Notes: a model not told the origin generated them from the sequence alone. A DNA stretch of 57,095 nt from an uncultured Clostridia bacterium (GCA_947628175.1 CANQZA010000006.1:1-57095), one strand, 5' to 3'. Shown: positions 36,599-43,594, counted from the first letter of the stretch. Program-made: numbers and translations.

Positions 36599-36661
36599 GC
36601 AAAATGTGTGCTTTATGCAAATGTTACAATATGTGGGCTTTATATTTAGTTATTATTACTA

Positions 36662-36690
36662 TTGTATGTGTGCTTTATATATGCTATATT
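36662..36690 (+). promoter_or_regulatory. Promoter of the plus-strand early operon
   Basis: TTGTAT (36662-36667), 17-nt spacer, TATATT (36685-36690) with extended -10 TGC. Repeat 6 overlaps the -35 box. A leader of about 120 nt follows to the first gene. Confidence 0.75.
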
Positions 36691-36816
36691 ATAACCATAG
36701 AAACAACCCACCGCAACACAAGCCAGTAAACATCACCGACGAGCCGAGCGCCGCCAGAGGTGCTGAAAACCAGAGAGCGGAGGAAAATAAAAAACAATAA
36801 CGGGAGGATAAACAAA

Positions 36817-36975
36817 ATGTTAAAAAAGATCGCAGAACTTGAAAAAATGGCATATGCCGACTATATGGACGCCGCCGAAAGACTCGGAGAAGATGACGAA
36901 AGAACAAAGGCCCTCAAATATAGGCATCTTGGAATTTTGGAAGTTAAGCGGGAACTTATGAGAACGGAAGCGTAA
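36817..36975 (+). CDS. Small early protein, 52 aa
   Basis: ATG follows GGGAGG. All-helical and charged (MLKKIAELEKMAYADYMDAA, then LKYRHLGILEVKRELMRTEA). First gene of the plus operon. Function unknown. Confidence 0.7.
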   Translation: MLKKIAELEKMAYADYMDAAERLGEDDERTKALKYRHLGILEVKRELMRTEA

Positions 36976-36990
36976 AGGAGGGAAAGAAAA

Positions 36991-37152
36991 ATGATGAACT
37001 GGAAAGTTATAGCCAAAATCAAACCGAGCAAATATGAGCCGGAATACGAAAGAGAAGTGGCGCAGTTTGAAAGCTATGTAAACGCGGAGGATTTTATAAA
37101 TCTTGTAATGCCAGTAGAAAGCAAAGACAGATTTAAAATTGAACATGTTTGA
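36991..37152 (+). CDS. Small early protein, 53 aa
   Basis: ATGATG after GGAGGG. MMNWKVIAKIKPSKYEPEYE then AQFESYVNAEDFINLVMPVE. Function unknown. The stop is followed at once by the ribosome-binding site of the next gene. Confidence 0.65.
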   Translation: MMNWKVIAKIKPSKYEPEYEREVAQFESYVNAEDFINLVMPVESKDRFKIEHV

Positions 37153-37165
37153 GGAGGGAAAGACA

Positions 37166-37399
37166 ATGAGAGAATACAGAACATACAAAGAAGATCTTGA
37201 AATTTTAGGAATTAAGGCCGAAGAATATGATAACATCATTAGTTACATTTATGACAAATGAAATGATGATATTTTAACACTTGTAAGAGCGATCAGAGCC
37301 GGCGCTAAAGTTTTGAAACCGTTGCAGTTTGCACTGGAAAGGGTTTTGACAATGCGATATGAAGAAAGGCTTGAGGCATACAATCTATATTTTTCATAA
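37166..37399 (+). pseudogene. Small early gene interrupted by in-frame TGA
   Basis: ATG 37166 follows GAGGAGGG and reads 31 codons (REYRTYKEDLEILGIKAEEY, ending YIYDK) to TGA at 37259-37261. The same frame then stays open for 45 further codons (NDDILTLVRAIRAGAKVLKP, then ERVLTMRYEERLEAYNLYFS) to TAA at 37399. The two parts read like one helical 77-residue protein. It may be a nonsense-mutated gene, a UGA read-through, or two small ORFs: an ATG at 37351 with GGAAAGGG before it could start a 15-aa ORF. The 31-residue product alone is certain. Confidence 0.5.
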
Positions 37400-37488
37400 G
37401 CCGAAACGCCCGCGAGGGCGTCCGGGCAAGATGGTAACTTGCCCGCTGATGATGGTAAACCGCAAAAAAACGAAACGGAGGAAATGGA
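37400..37488 (+). other. Two hairpins between early genes
   Basis: Hairpins ACGCCC-GCGA-GGGCGT (about 37406-37421) and GGGCAAG-ATGGTAA-CTTGCCC (about 37423-37444) lie in the mRNA between two genes. There is no T-run, so they are more likely mRNA processing or stability elements than terminators. Confidence 0.45.
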
Positions 37489-37836
37489 ATGAAAAAGATA
37501 ATTGAATTTTTACGAGAAAACAACATCGAATACAAGGCGGTAAAATATGGAAATCCTTTATATTTTAATGATGGGTTTTCTGTTGACGGTTTGCAAATAG
37601 CATTTGATTTCTATTTTGACGAAGAAGTCAGCCGTAAAATGCATGATCTCGAAAAATTTATGAAAAACAAGAGAGCTTATGACATGACCAGTTACAGTTA
37701 CGGCGCAGGTTATGCATACCGCATTATGACAGTATTCGACGCGCGCAGGCTGGCGGATCACGAAAAAGCAATCAAGGAAGCTTCTGAAAATTTTTGGCAG
37801 GCAGAACACGCGCGCCGGATGCAGGCGACAGCATAA
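37489..37836 (+). CDS. Early protein of unknown function, 115 aa
   Basis: ATG follows GGAGG. Begins MKKIIEFLRENNIEYKAVKY, has FDFYFDEEVSRKMHDLEKFM and a helical Arg-rich end. Acidic middle. No family recognised, although similar small proteins occur near the start of Firmicute phage early operons. Confidence 0.7.
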   Translation: MKKIIEFLRENNIEYKAVKYGNPLYFNDGFSVDGLQIAFDFYFDEEVSRKMHDLEKFMKNKRAYDMTSYSYGAGYAYRIMTVFDARRLADHEKAIKEASENFWQAEHARRMQATA

Positions 37837-37841
37837 AATCA

Positions 37842-37883
37842 GGCAGGACAGCGAACCGGGGAGCATTGCCCCGGCTGCCTTTT
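37842..37883 (+). terminator. Terminator-like stem in early operon
   Basis: Bipartite stem GGCAG..CCGGGG-AGCATTG-CCCCGG-CTGCC followed by TTTTCC. The short T-run suggests partial termination. Confidence 0.5.
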
Positions 37884-37925
37884 CCAAAATCCTAGCCCCC
37901 AGGGAAAAGGGGAGAAAGTGGAAAA

Positions 37926-38090
37926 ATGAAAGTTTATATAACAAAAATGATGCATGGAAAATACAACTATTTAGCAAACTGGCAAAATCCAGATAATGGC
38001 GCAATGCTTTTTGATTGGTTTGAGACGCTGGCGGAGCTTAAAGATTATACCAAATCATGGCCGGCCGTATATGTAAATGTTAATTTTTGA
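37926..38090 (+). CDS. Early protein of unknown function, 54 aa
   Basis: ATG follows GGGGAG. MKVYITKMMHGKYNYLANWQ then FDWFETLAELKDYTKSWPAV. Last gene of the plus operon before a 730-bp non-coding region. Function unknown. Confidence 0.65.
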   Translation: MKVYITKMMHGKYNYLANWQNPDNGAMLFDWFETLAELKDYTKSWPAVYVNVNF

Positions 38091-38520
38091 TTTTCACCCT
38101 CTCCCGCTCTGGGCGGCGGCGGTTCGTGACCGTGGGAGGGTTTACCTGCAATAACGTCACGTACACGGGCGGAAATCGCCCCGTAAACAGTTTTTAATTG
38201 ATTAGTGTTAAAATGGTGCGGCGCGGCGTGAAAATGCCATTTATGGCTTATTGCGGCGGCTATGCGGTAGCCGTAAAATAAACCGCCCTTTGCCATCTGA
38301 AGGTATGCAGGCGGACAGGCTCAAGACGGGCAATGCCTTAATAGTTGTGCCGCCGCTGTGTCAATGCTCTACAGGGACACAAAACAATGATTAAGAGCCG
38401 GAACCGTGCCGATATACGGAAAAAAATTGTGCTTTTATTGGCGCGCTTTTCAGATCGACCCGTTGCGCTGCGGGATGCCGAGACGGGCTATATTATTTAT
38501 AAAAAATAATGCTTTTATAA
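38091..38520 (+). ncRNA. Candidate structured 3' region/long non-coding RNA (430 nt)
   Basis: No ORF on either strand, but many hairpins: ACCC..GGGT around CGGT-TCGTG-ACCG (38095-38142), GGGCG-GAAAT-CGCCC (about 38166-38180), GCCAT/ATGGC, GGCTA-TGCGG-TAGCC (about 38248-38262), GTGTC/GACAC and CCCGT/ACGGG. It is GC-rich compared with nearby genes. It follows the early operon directly and may be the 3' part of its transcript or a separate RNA; origin or cis sites are the alternative. Confidence 0.35.
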
Positions 38521-38535
38521 TCTGCTCTTATGTGG

Positions 38536-38541
38536 TATAAT
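38536..38541 (+). promoter_or_regulatory. Extended -10 promoter for structured region
   Basis: TGG TATAAT (extended -10, TGnTATAAT) on the plus strand with a poor -35 (TTTTAT). It would start a transcript at about 38548, just before the 38570-38697 fold. Confidence 0.45.
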
Positions 38542-38559
38542 AATATATTATATCATACT

Positions 38560-38700
38560 CCGCCGCTCTGCCGGTCTGTCAAAATCAGCAGGCGCATGAG
38601 GTGCGCGGGCCTTCGCTGGAGTTGGCAGGTTTGCGGCTGGTGTCCGCAGGCGCCCGCACTGGATCACCGGCAGAAGTCCGCCCACGGATCAGACCGGAAA
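38560..38700 (+). ncRNA. Candidate branched RNA, about 130 nt
   Basis: Outer stem CCGGTCTG (38571-38578) with CAGACCGG (38690-38697). Inside are GCGCA-TGAGG-TGCGC (38593-38607), TGCGG-CTGGTGT-CCGCA (38632-38648) and a GTGCGCGGGC/GCCCGCAC pairing. The nesting looks non-random. GC content is well above flanks, and no ORF is present. Confidence 0.45.
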
Positions 38701-38823
38701 TTGAGCAAAAAAATTGACGAGAAAAGGAGCGAAAAATCGAGATCGCCCCTCCGAAAATCTTCGTTATTTTGCACAGGCAAAATGTTTTACTGCATTTCTG
38801 CTGTCGGCAAAAATTACTAAAAA
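38701..38823. other. Short spacer between convergent units
   Basis: A-rich stretches, no clear gene. CAGGCAAAATGTTTTACTG is a loose inverted repeat; no strong terminator seen for the plus transcript. Confidence 0.35.
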
Positions 38824-38934
38824 TTATTTTACAACCGTCAAGCCTTTCTTTTCAGCCAGCTTCCTTGCATTGTTTTCCCTGTCCTGTTCAGACTTTCTCT
38901 TGCGTTTTCTTCTCGATCCGGACCGTTCTCCCAT
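38824..38934 (-). CDS. Small basic protein, 36 aa
   Basis: ATG 38934 has GGAGG 10 bases upstream and overlaps the end of the DUF4417 gene. MGERSGSRRKRKRKSEQDRE then NNARKLAEKKGL: very basic helix, likely nucleic-acid binding. Short, so moderate confidence. Confidence 0.5.
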   Translation of the reverse strand: MGERSGSRRKRKRKSEQDRENNARKLAEKKGLTVVK

Positions 38935-39577
38935 TGCCGCCAATCCTCCTTGTCATGTCCTGCCCGTATGATTGCAGGTACTGTATTTCAACGTTGCAGT
39001 CAACTTCTATCTCACTGCCGACCACTACCACCCTGTCCGGCTCTAACCTCCGGCACATTTCCGCAAAACCTTTCCGGTAACATTCCTTGCCCTCTTTCGA
39101 GAAACATCCGTTGGTGCTGACCGCAAGTGTACTGTGCATCGGCAGTCCGTCAAAGCAGTAGTCCCATGTAGATTCATCTCCCCACCCGGCAGTTGGTATC
39201 ACGTTTATGTCATTCAGCCACAGATAATATGCCATAGCACGGCTTCTGTATCGCTGGTATATTTGCAACGCAAGCGGCGCATCGCCGTAAGCAGAGAAAT
39301 CCGGCGTGCAGACGTACCGGAAGTTCTTCAACATCGGTATGTACTTCTCGGGCTGTGTCCAAATTGCGCGAAATCTGTAATCATCACAAAAGAAATGCGC
39401 AACGCACCGTTTCGGGTCTTTCTCTTTACCGGCCAGATTGAACGAAACAGCACGCAAACCTTCCACGTTCGCATGTGCCTCCATTAACTGCGGGAAGTCA
39501 AAACGTCCCGTCAGCTCCGCACCGTAGACGTATCGCTCGTTCAGTATGTCATTTTGCGTGGAAAATGTGGTGTGCAT
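38888..39577 (-). CDS. DUF4417 family protein
   Basis: ATG 39577 follows GGAAGGA. The family phrases are present: HFFCDDYRFRAIWTQPEKYI, LKNFRYVCTPDFSAYGDAPL, LWLNDINVIPTAGWGDESTW and SKEGKECYRKGFAEMCRRLE. 229 aa, normal for the family, which is common in Firmicute phages and of unknown biochemical role. Confidence 0.8.
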   Translation of the reverse strand: MHTTFSTQNDILNERYVYGAELTGRFDFPQLMEAHANVEGLRAVSFNLAGKEKDPKRCVAHFFCDDYRFRAIWTQPEKYIPMLKNFRYVCTPDFSAYGDAPLALQIYQRYRSRAMAYYLWLNDINVIPTAGWGDESTWDYCFDGLPMHSTLAVSTNGCFSKEGKECYRKGFAEMCRRLEPDRVVVVGSEIEVDCNVEIQYLQSYGQDMTRRIGGNGRTVRIEKKTQEKV

Positions 39578-39617
39578 GGTGTTCCTTCCTACCATTTTCG
39601 TGATGCCAAGAAATTGG

Positions 39618-39731
39618 TTAGTTATCTATCGGCATGTATGGTTCAGGCATTGGTTTCCATGCCAAAACATCCGCAATACTCGCATAGTACCTCTCTTTTT
39701 CCTCTTTTGTATCAGCTACGGCGGATTTCAT
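39618..39731 (-). CDS. Hypothetical protein, 37 aa
   Basis: The ATG overlaps the stop of the previous gene (ATGA). MKSAVADTKEEKERYYASIA then DVLAWKPMPEPYMPI. Function unknown. Confidence 0.55.
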   Translation of the reverse strand: MKSAVADTKEEKERYYASIADVLAWKPMPEPYMPIDN

Positions 39732-39838
39732 CTGTCCCGCGATAAACTTTTCCTTTTCGCTTTTTCTGCATCCAAAATCTCTGAAAAATCTTTCGGCGGC
39801 TTGATTTCTTCCCCGTCAACGAAAACTCTGTATGGCAT
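39728..39838 (-). CDS. Hypothetical protein, 36 aa
   Basis: ATG 39838 follows GAGTGAGGA. MPYRVFVDGEEIKPPKDFSE then ILDAEKAKRKSLSRDR. Coupled to both neighbours. Function unknown. Confidence 0.5.
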   Translation of the reverse strand: MPYRVFVDGEEIKPPKDFSEILDAEKAKRKSLSRDR

Positions 39839-39845
39839 ATTATCC

Positions 39846-40196
39846 TCACTCTCCAGACTTGTATGGTATGTTATATTTCGTCTTACATGCAGATTTATCC
39901 TCAAAATAGCAATCCGCGAAAATCTTCCGGCTGTCATTCCCGTACTTTTCAATCATTTCCGGCAAGTTCTCATTCACGGCGTCGAATTCCAGCCCGTAAC
40001 CTTTACACCAGTCCACAGCTTCCTGCAACCGTTCTCCAACCCTGCACGTCCATAGAATAATCTTGTTTCCCTGTCTGCGTCTTTTCTTTAGGTGTTCAAT
40101 CAGCGCCATATTCGGTTCTCCAATTTCGGGCCAGATAGACTCACACAAAGTACCGTCGAAGTCAATCGCGTATATCGTGTATTTTCTGTCACTCAT
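39846..40196 (-). CDS. HAD-family phosphatase
   Basis: 116 aa. Motif I IDFDGTL (about 10-16, with the nucleophilic Asp pair), motif II-like IILWTCRVGERLQEAV and a C-terminal KIFADCYFEDKSA acidic stretch. This matches short phage HAD hydrolases, perhaps nucleotide or polynucleotide 3'-phosphatases. ATG 40196 overlaps the MazG stop. Confidence 0.75.
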   Translation of the reverse strand: MSDRKYTIYAIDFDGTLCESIWPEIGEPNMALIEHLKKRRRQGNKIILWTCRVGERLQEAVDWCKGYGLEFDAVNENLPEMIEKYGNDSRKIFADCYFEDKSACKTKYNIPYKSGE

Positions 40197-40503
40197 TACC
40201 TTCAATCCTCTTAATTTGCCTGTCAAGTTTAGTGTCTATCATGTTTGCTATTTCCTCCCCGTCGTCTCCGAGAAGGTAAACCATCTGGCACAGCATGATC
40301 TGCACATCCGCTATTTCCTCCACCACATGCTTCATGCTGTCTTTTCCCGGCTTGCGCCACAGTTTGTTGATCGCCTGCGTCAATTCTGCCATTTCCTCGA
40401 TGCACTGGCGGCTCTGTGCATCGTAGCCGTAGGTATCCGCTATTCTGCAAATTTTTTCAATTCCATCATGCCCCATTACTCCACCATTTTCCTTTTCAGT
40501 CAT
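40189..40503 (-). CDS. MazG-like nucleotide pyrophosphohydrolase
   Basis: ECIEEMAELTQAIN, followed by VVEEIADVQIMLCQMVYLLG, gives the two acidic ExxE...ExxD helix motifs of all-alpha NTP pyrophosphatases. It probably hydrolyses (d)NTPs or alarmones in infected cells. ATG 40503 overlaps the upstream stop; an in-frame ATG at 40476 with GGTGGAG is an alternative. Confidence 0.8.
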   Translation of the reverse strand: MTEKENGGVMGHDGIEKICRIADTYGYDAQSRQCIEEMAELTQAINKLWRKPGKDSMKHVVEEIADVQIMLCQMVYLLGDDGEEIANMIDTKLDRQIKRIEGNE

Positions 40504-40709
40504 GCCATGTAATATCCTTTTCTCTCAGCTGCTGCAAGTTCATTCTCGCCCATTATTCTCTTTGTTATGCCAACAGACCCGTAGCAGTCCACTTTCATCT
40601 CTATCTCATAAAGTTTTTCGTCCAGTTTCTTGCCAACACTTTTTTCATATTGTTTTGTAACGTCCTTCTTGCTATAAATTTTCAAGATGTAGTGTTCCAG
40701 TAAATTCAC
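40500..40709 (-). CDS. Hypothetical protein, 69 aa
   Basis: GTG 40709 follows GGGGGC. Helical charged protein (LKIYSKKDVTKQYEKSVGKK). First gene of the MazG/HAD group. Function unknown. Confidence 0.6.
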   Translation of the reverse strand: MNLLEHYILKIYSKKDVTKQYEKSVGKKLDEKLYEIEMKVDCYGSVGITKRIMGENELAAAERKGYYMA

Positions 40710-40924
40710 TATTCATAGCCCCCTTAATTTGCCCGTATTGCCCTCTATTTTGACCGTATTCCAATTTTTATTACTTTCGTGTATAAATTACCGTCCGAAT
40801 AATAAAAACTCGAATATGGGCAAAATAAACGCCTTGTCGCACATTTAAAAATCATACATCCGAGAAAGCCTCCTTTCTCGCGTTTTTCATGAGGTAATCA
40901 CGGGTAATCAACTTTTTGGCAAAT

Positions 40925-40971
40925 AAAAAATCGCTGAAACCCGCGTGGTTGACGCATTTTCGGCGATTTTT
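40925..40971. terminator. Bidirectional terminator in attP region
   Basis: AAAAATCGC and GCGATTTTT arms with internal mismatches and a central ACGC/GCGT, T-rich at both ends. It could end integrase transcription and reading from the other side. Confidence 0.6.
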
Positions 40972-40977
40972 ATGCAA

Positions 40978-40999
40978 GCTAAAGATGGGACTTGAACCC
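40978..40999. other. attP core (tRNA 3' end)
   Basis: On the minus strand GGGTTCAAGTCCC, then ATCTTTAGC: a tRNA T-loop and the 3' half of an acceptor stem ending CTTTAGC. A host tRNA starting GCTAAAG would be restored on integration. The 5' part of a tRNA is absent, so it is not a phage tRNA gene. Confidence 0.65.
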
Positions 41000-41072
41000 A
41001 AATACGCTTCTAAAAACCCCGAAAATAAGGCATTTTCACGATGGCAGGTAATCAAAAGTAATCAAAAAGTAA

Positions 41073-42269
41073 TCAAATCATTGATGTTGCCCTGTCCAAA
41101 ATTGCCTTTTTCTCGTCCATTGTTGTTACGTCATAAGTATAGTTCATTTCATTCACTTTTTCACTGTGTCCAAGTATGGAAGCGGCTACCGTTGCCGGGA
41201 CTCCGTTTCGTCTCATGTTGGAGTTTACAGTCCTGCGGACTGAATGGATTGTTTTGTAACTGCAAAATTCTGACGTTCTCGTATTGTTGTTGATGCAGTT
41301 TGAAATGCGCTTCGCAGTTGTCCTTCCGTTTTCGTCCATGAACACAAACTCTCCGGCTGTACCTTTTCTCTCTTCTTCCTCCTTGACCCGGTGAAGGATA
41401 TTCTGGCATTCTTTCGTCATTGGTACAATTCGCTCTTTCCCAGTTTTCGTCTGACCTATGTATATCTCTTTCGTTATTTGGTCAAACTTTTCGGAGCAGT
41501 GCAGGAAGATGAAGCCTTTCTGGAAATCAATGTCGCTCCACCGCAGCGATGCGATTTCGCTTACACGCATTCCAACGCAGAAGGAAAATTCCACGGCGTA
41601 CTTTTCGATGTTTTCCATCTTCTCCAGTTTTCTTATGAGCGCCTCTTTTTCTGCTGGAGATACCGTTCTCTCTGCGTCGCTCCTCTTTGGAACTTCATGA
41701 CAGAATTTTCGGAACATCGGCAGGTCTACATGCGCACATGGGTTCTTTTCTATTATGCCGTCAATGATCGCTTTGTTGAAAACGCCATTCAGATACCCGA
41801 ACATACCCTTTATCGCTCTCCACGGGATTTTCTTCCTTTCAAGGATGCTCCTTATAAGCAAGGATATATGCTCTTCGTTAATATCCTTTATGTTCATGTT
41901 TTCAAACGGATCTCCGGCAAAAAACCTTTTGTAGTCAGCCATGTACTTGTACAGCGTATTGTCCGACCTTCCGCATGCCCTTTGACGTTCCACCCATATT
42001 TCAAAACGGTTTTTGAATTTTTCGCTATCAACACTTTTCCAGTAGTCGATAACAATTTCCTCCACCTTTCTTCTTTCGTCCCTTTTTACCAGTCTTCTTC
42101 CCCCGTCACTTTTCGGAATGTATGTGTACCACTTCCCGTTTTTCCCTTCCCATACCTTGTATGGATGTTTCTTTAAGATTTCCTCCCTTTTGTTCATCTC
42201 TAACGTTTCTCGGATGTATGATACGTCAAGCATACCATTTTCAATGGCATATTTCAATATCTCGTCCAT
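41073..42269 (-). CDS. int: Tyrosine-type integrase
   Basis: 398 aa from ATG 42269. The N-terminal arm/core-binding domain is followed by the catalytic domain: GMRVSEIASLRWSDID (first Arg), HSVRRTVNSNMRRN (His-xx-Arg), LGHSEKVNEMNYTY (catalytic Tyr). It inserts the phage at attP/attB and excises it with an excisionase not identified here. The start is uncertain: the open frame extends to 42371 and an AGGAG near 42320 could serve a non-ATG start. Its 3' end overlaps an arm-type GTAATCA repeat. Confidence 0.88.
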   Translation of the reverse strand: MDEILKYAIENGMLDVSYIRETLEMNKREEILKKHPYKVWEGKNGKWYTYIPKSDGGRRLVKRDERRKVEEIVIDYWKSVDSEKFKNRFEIWVERQRACGRSDNTLYKYMADYKRFFAGDPFENMNIKDINEEHISLLIRSILERKKIPWRAIKGMFGYLNGVFNKAIIDGIIEKNPCAHVDLPMFRKFCHEVPKRSDAERTVSPAEKEALIRKLEKMENIEKYAVEFSFCVGMRVSEIASLRWSDIDFQKGFIFLHCSEKFDQITKEIYIGQTKTGKERIVPMTKECQNILHRVKEEEERKGTAGEFVFMDENGRTTAKRISNCINNNTRTSEFCSYKTIHSVRRTVNSNMRRNGVPATVAASILGHSEKVNEMNYTYDVTTMDEKKAILDRATSMI

Positions 42270-42334
42270 AATTTTTTCGGGAGTCAGGACGTCCTTTTCG
42301 CTGGCCAGCGACTCCGGACTCCTTTCAAAAATTT

Positions 42335-42751
42335 TCAAATTCCGGCAAGTTCGGCTTCGTACATCGACCACGAAACCACATCTGCCACATGTTTGGTCTT
42401 TTTGCTGTAATCCGAAAGTGCAAACTCGATGTGTACAAACCGCATCTTTTCCGTCATCACCTCTCTCCGCAAATCCTTGTCATGCCGTATATCCCATTTG
42501 CCGTTTAGTATTTTGACAACATAGTCGCTGCCGGAGAATATTTCAACCGGTATAGACTTGTCCGTGATGCTGCGCATGGCCATCAATACCGCTATAATGT
42601 TTATCTCATTGTTGGTCTTTCCAACACATCTGCCAGACTTCATACGTTCGTGCCCGTGATAAATCAGTTTGCAAGACCATCCACATTTTGTCTCGTTCCG
42701 CCCATTCTCTATGGCGGTTCCGTCCGCATATACATAAATCGTATCATCCAT
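42335..42751 (-). CDS. RNase H-like protein with altered catalytic residues
   Basis: 138 aa with the RNase HI layout: YVYADGTAIENGRNE (strand 1, Asp), SGRCVGKTNNEINIIAVLMA (second motif) and VEIFSGSDYVVKILNGKW (third motif), then a helical end. Aligned by eye with RNase HI, Glu48 becomes Asn and Asp70 becomes Gly, so the usual two-metal site is broken. It may bind hybrids without cutting, or use another residue. Confidence 0.65.
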   Translation of the reverse strand: MDDTIYVYADGTAIENGRNETKCGWSCKLIYHGHERMKSGRCVGKTNNEINIIAVLMAMRSITDKSIPVEIFSGSDYVVKILNGKWDIRHDKDLRREVMTEKMRFVHIEFALSDYSKKTKHVADVVSWSMYEAELAGI

Positions 42752-43076
42752 TTTTATCCTCCAAATCCATTTTTGCTCCGCAGTTCGGGCAATAATTTCC
42801 CGTAACTGGATATTCGTCGCTTGCCGTCAGCCATTCTCCGCATAAACTGCATTTGCAGCTTCTTTCCGGGCAACCGTCTTTTTTGTCAAACAGAACCGGA
42901 TCTCCGGTCTTTTCGTCTAACCACCTCCCATGCCGCACAGGTTCAGCGTCAACAGTTGGCGCATGATCGATAATAGAAACTGCCGCGTTCCATCCTCTAA
43001 CATATTCTCTGTTTATACAGGTATCAGGATTTCTTTTTTCTAATCCAATATCATCTAAATCAATCAATCTTCCCAT
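42744..43076 (-). CDS. Zinc-ribbon phage protein, 110 aa
   Basis: ATG 43076 follows AGGAGG. It has RGWNAAVSIIDHAPTVDAEP, followed by CKCSLCGEWLTA and GNYCPNCGAKMD, a very common phage layout: a short helix and a C-terminal zinc ribbon. Function unknown. Confidence 0.7.
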   Translation of the reverse strand: MGRLIDLDDIGLEKRNPDTCINREYVRGWNAAVSIIDHAPTVDAEPVRHGRWLDEKTGDPVLFDKKDGCPERSCKCSLCGEWLTASDEYPVTGNYCPNCGAKMDLEDKNG

Positions 43077-43162
43077 GTCTCCACCTCCTAAAAATTCACA
43101 CAATCTCTGATGATTATTGTTTTCATCGAATCATCACCCAGTTTATTACACGGTTCCTTCGT

Positions 43163-43420
43163 TTATATCACCCCGATTTCTTTCAGGCAAGCGTTATAAC
43201 CGTCTGTATACCAATTCCACCTGTAGCTTGAAAATTTTCTATCGTCTTTCTCTGGAACAGGTTTCAACGGACACCAATCGGGCTTTCCAAAATATCCGTT
43301 TTCTTTCCATTTTTCTTCTATAGGCGCTCCGTTTGCCCTGCAAAGCGGAAGGTATTCGCTACACAGCGGGCAATCCGCGCACATTTCCGGTGTTTCCGTG
43401 ATAAAAACTGACTTTCCCAT
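43163..43420 (-). CDS. Cys-rich phage protein, 85 aa
   Basis: ATG 43420 follows GGGGAGG. CADCPLCSEYLPLCRANGAP and PDWCPLKPVP, then YRWNWYTDGYNACLKEIG. Recurs in Clostridial phages; function unknown. Confidence 0.65.
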   Translation of the reverse strand: MGKSVFITETPEMCADCPLCSEYLPLCRANGAPIEEKWKENGYFGKPDWCPLKPVPEKDDRKFSSYRWNWYTDGYNACLKEIGVI

Positions 43421-43423
43421 TGT

Positions 43424-43594
43424 TTACCTCCCCACTGTAACCATTCTTTTTCCGTTTTCACATAATTTCACTTTTCCGCTTGGTATTTTGTAAAATGCCA
43501 AGCAGTCTTTTCCGATGAAGTTTATCGGCATTTTCTTTATGGCGCATACATTGTCCCTTAGATATGCGCAATAAACACATTTTTCCTTGTTCAT
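43424..43594 (-). CDS. Cys-rich small protein, 56 aa
   Basis: ATG 43594 follows GGAGGAGG. MNKEKCVYCAYLRDNVCAIK, then GKDCLAFYKIPSGKVKLC: four or more cysteines suited to zinc. Function unknown. Confidence 0.65.
   Translation of the reverse strand: MNKEKCVYCAYLRDNVCAIKKMPINFIGKDCLAFYKIPSGKVKLCENGKRMVTVGR

Larger units (their letters stand above)
36291..36678 (+). repeat. Six copies of TATGTGTGCTTTAT-like repeat around an RHH gene
   Basis: Plus-strand copies begin near 36291, 36326, 36579, 36603, 36629 (one mismatch, GTGGGC) and 36665. Copies 1 and 3 lie in the spacers of consensus minus promoters; copy 6 overlaps the -35 of a plus promoter; copy 2 is at the 3' end of the RHH gene. The arrangement fits operators for the RHH protein; replication iterons are the alternative. 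Confidence 0.75.
40710..41072. other. attP-like region between integrase and early genes
   Basis: Non-coding DNA with (plus strand) two AWTTTGMCCGTAT repeats (40726-40738, 40747-40759) and an inverted ATATGGGCAAAAT (40814-40826), then GGTAATCA at 40893 and 40903, a large AT-rich bidirectional stem (40925-40971), a 22-bp tRNA 3'-end core (40978-40999), and (G/A)GTAATCA at 41047, 41057 and 41068. Core plus arm sites on both sides is the layout of attP for a tyrosine integrase. Confidence 0.7.

Noticed and set aside
36459-36800. 113-codon plus frame crossing the RHH promoter region
   Set aside because: It starts inside the RHH gene on the wrong strand and crosses the operator repeats; the last part is only the leader of the plus operon.
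36817-37836. Long minus-strand frames opposite the early operon
   Set aside because: Antisense shadows of the plus genes, which have consecutive good ribosome-binding sites.
40852-41055. 67-codon minus frame through the attP region (possible excisionase)
   Set aside because: It crosses the core and a terminator, and has no ribosome-binding site; no HTH pattern.
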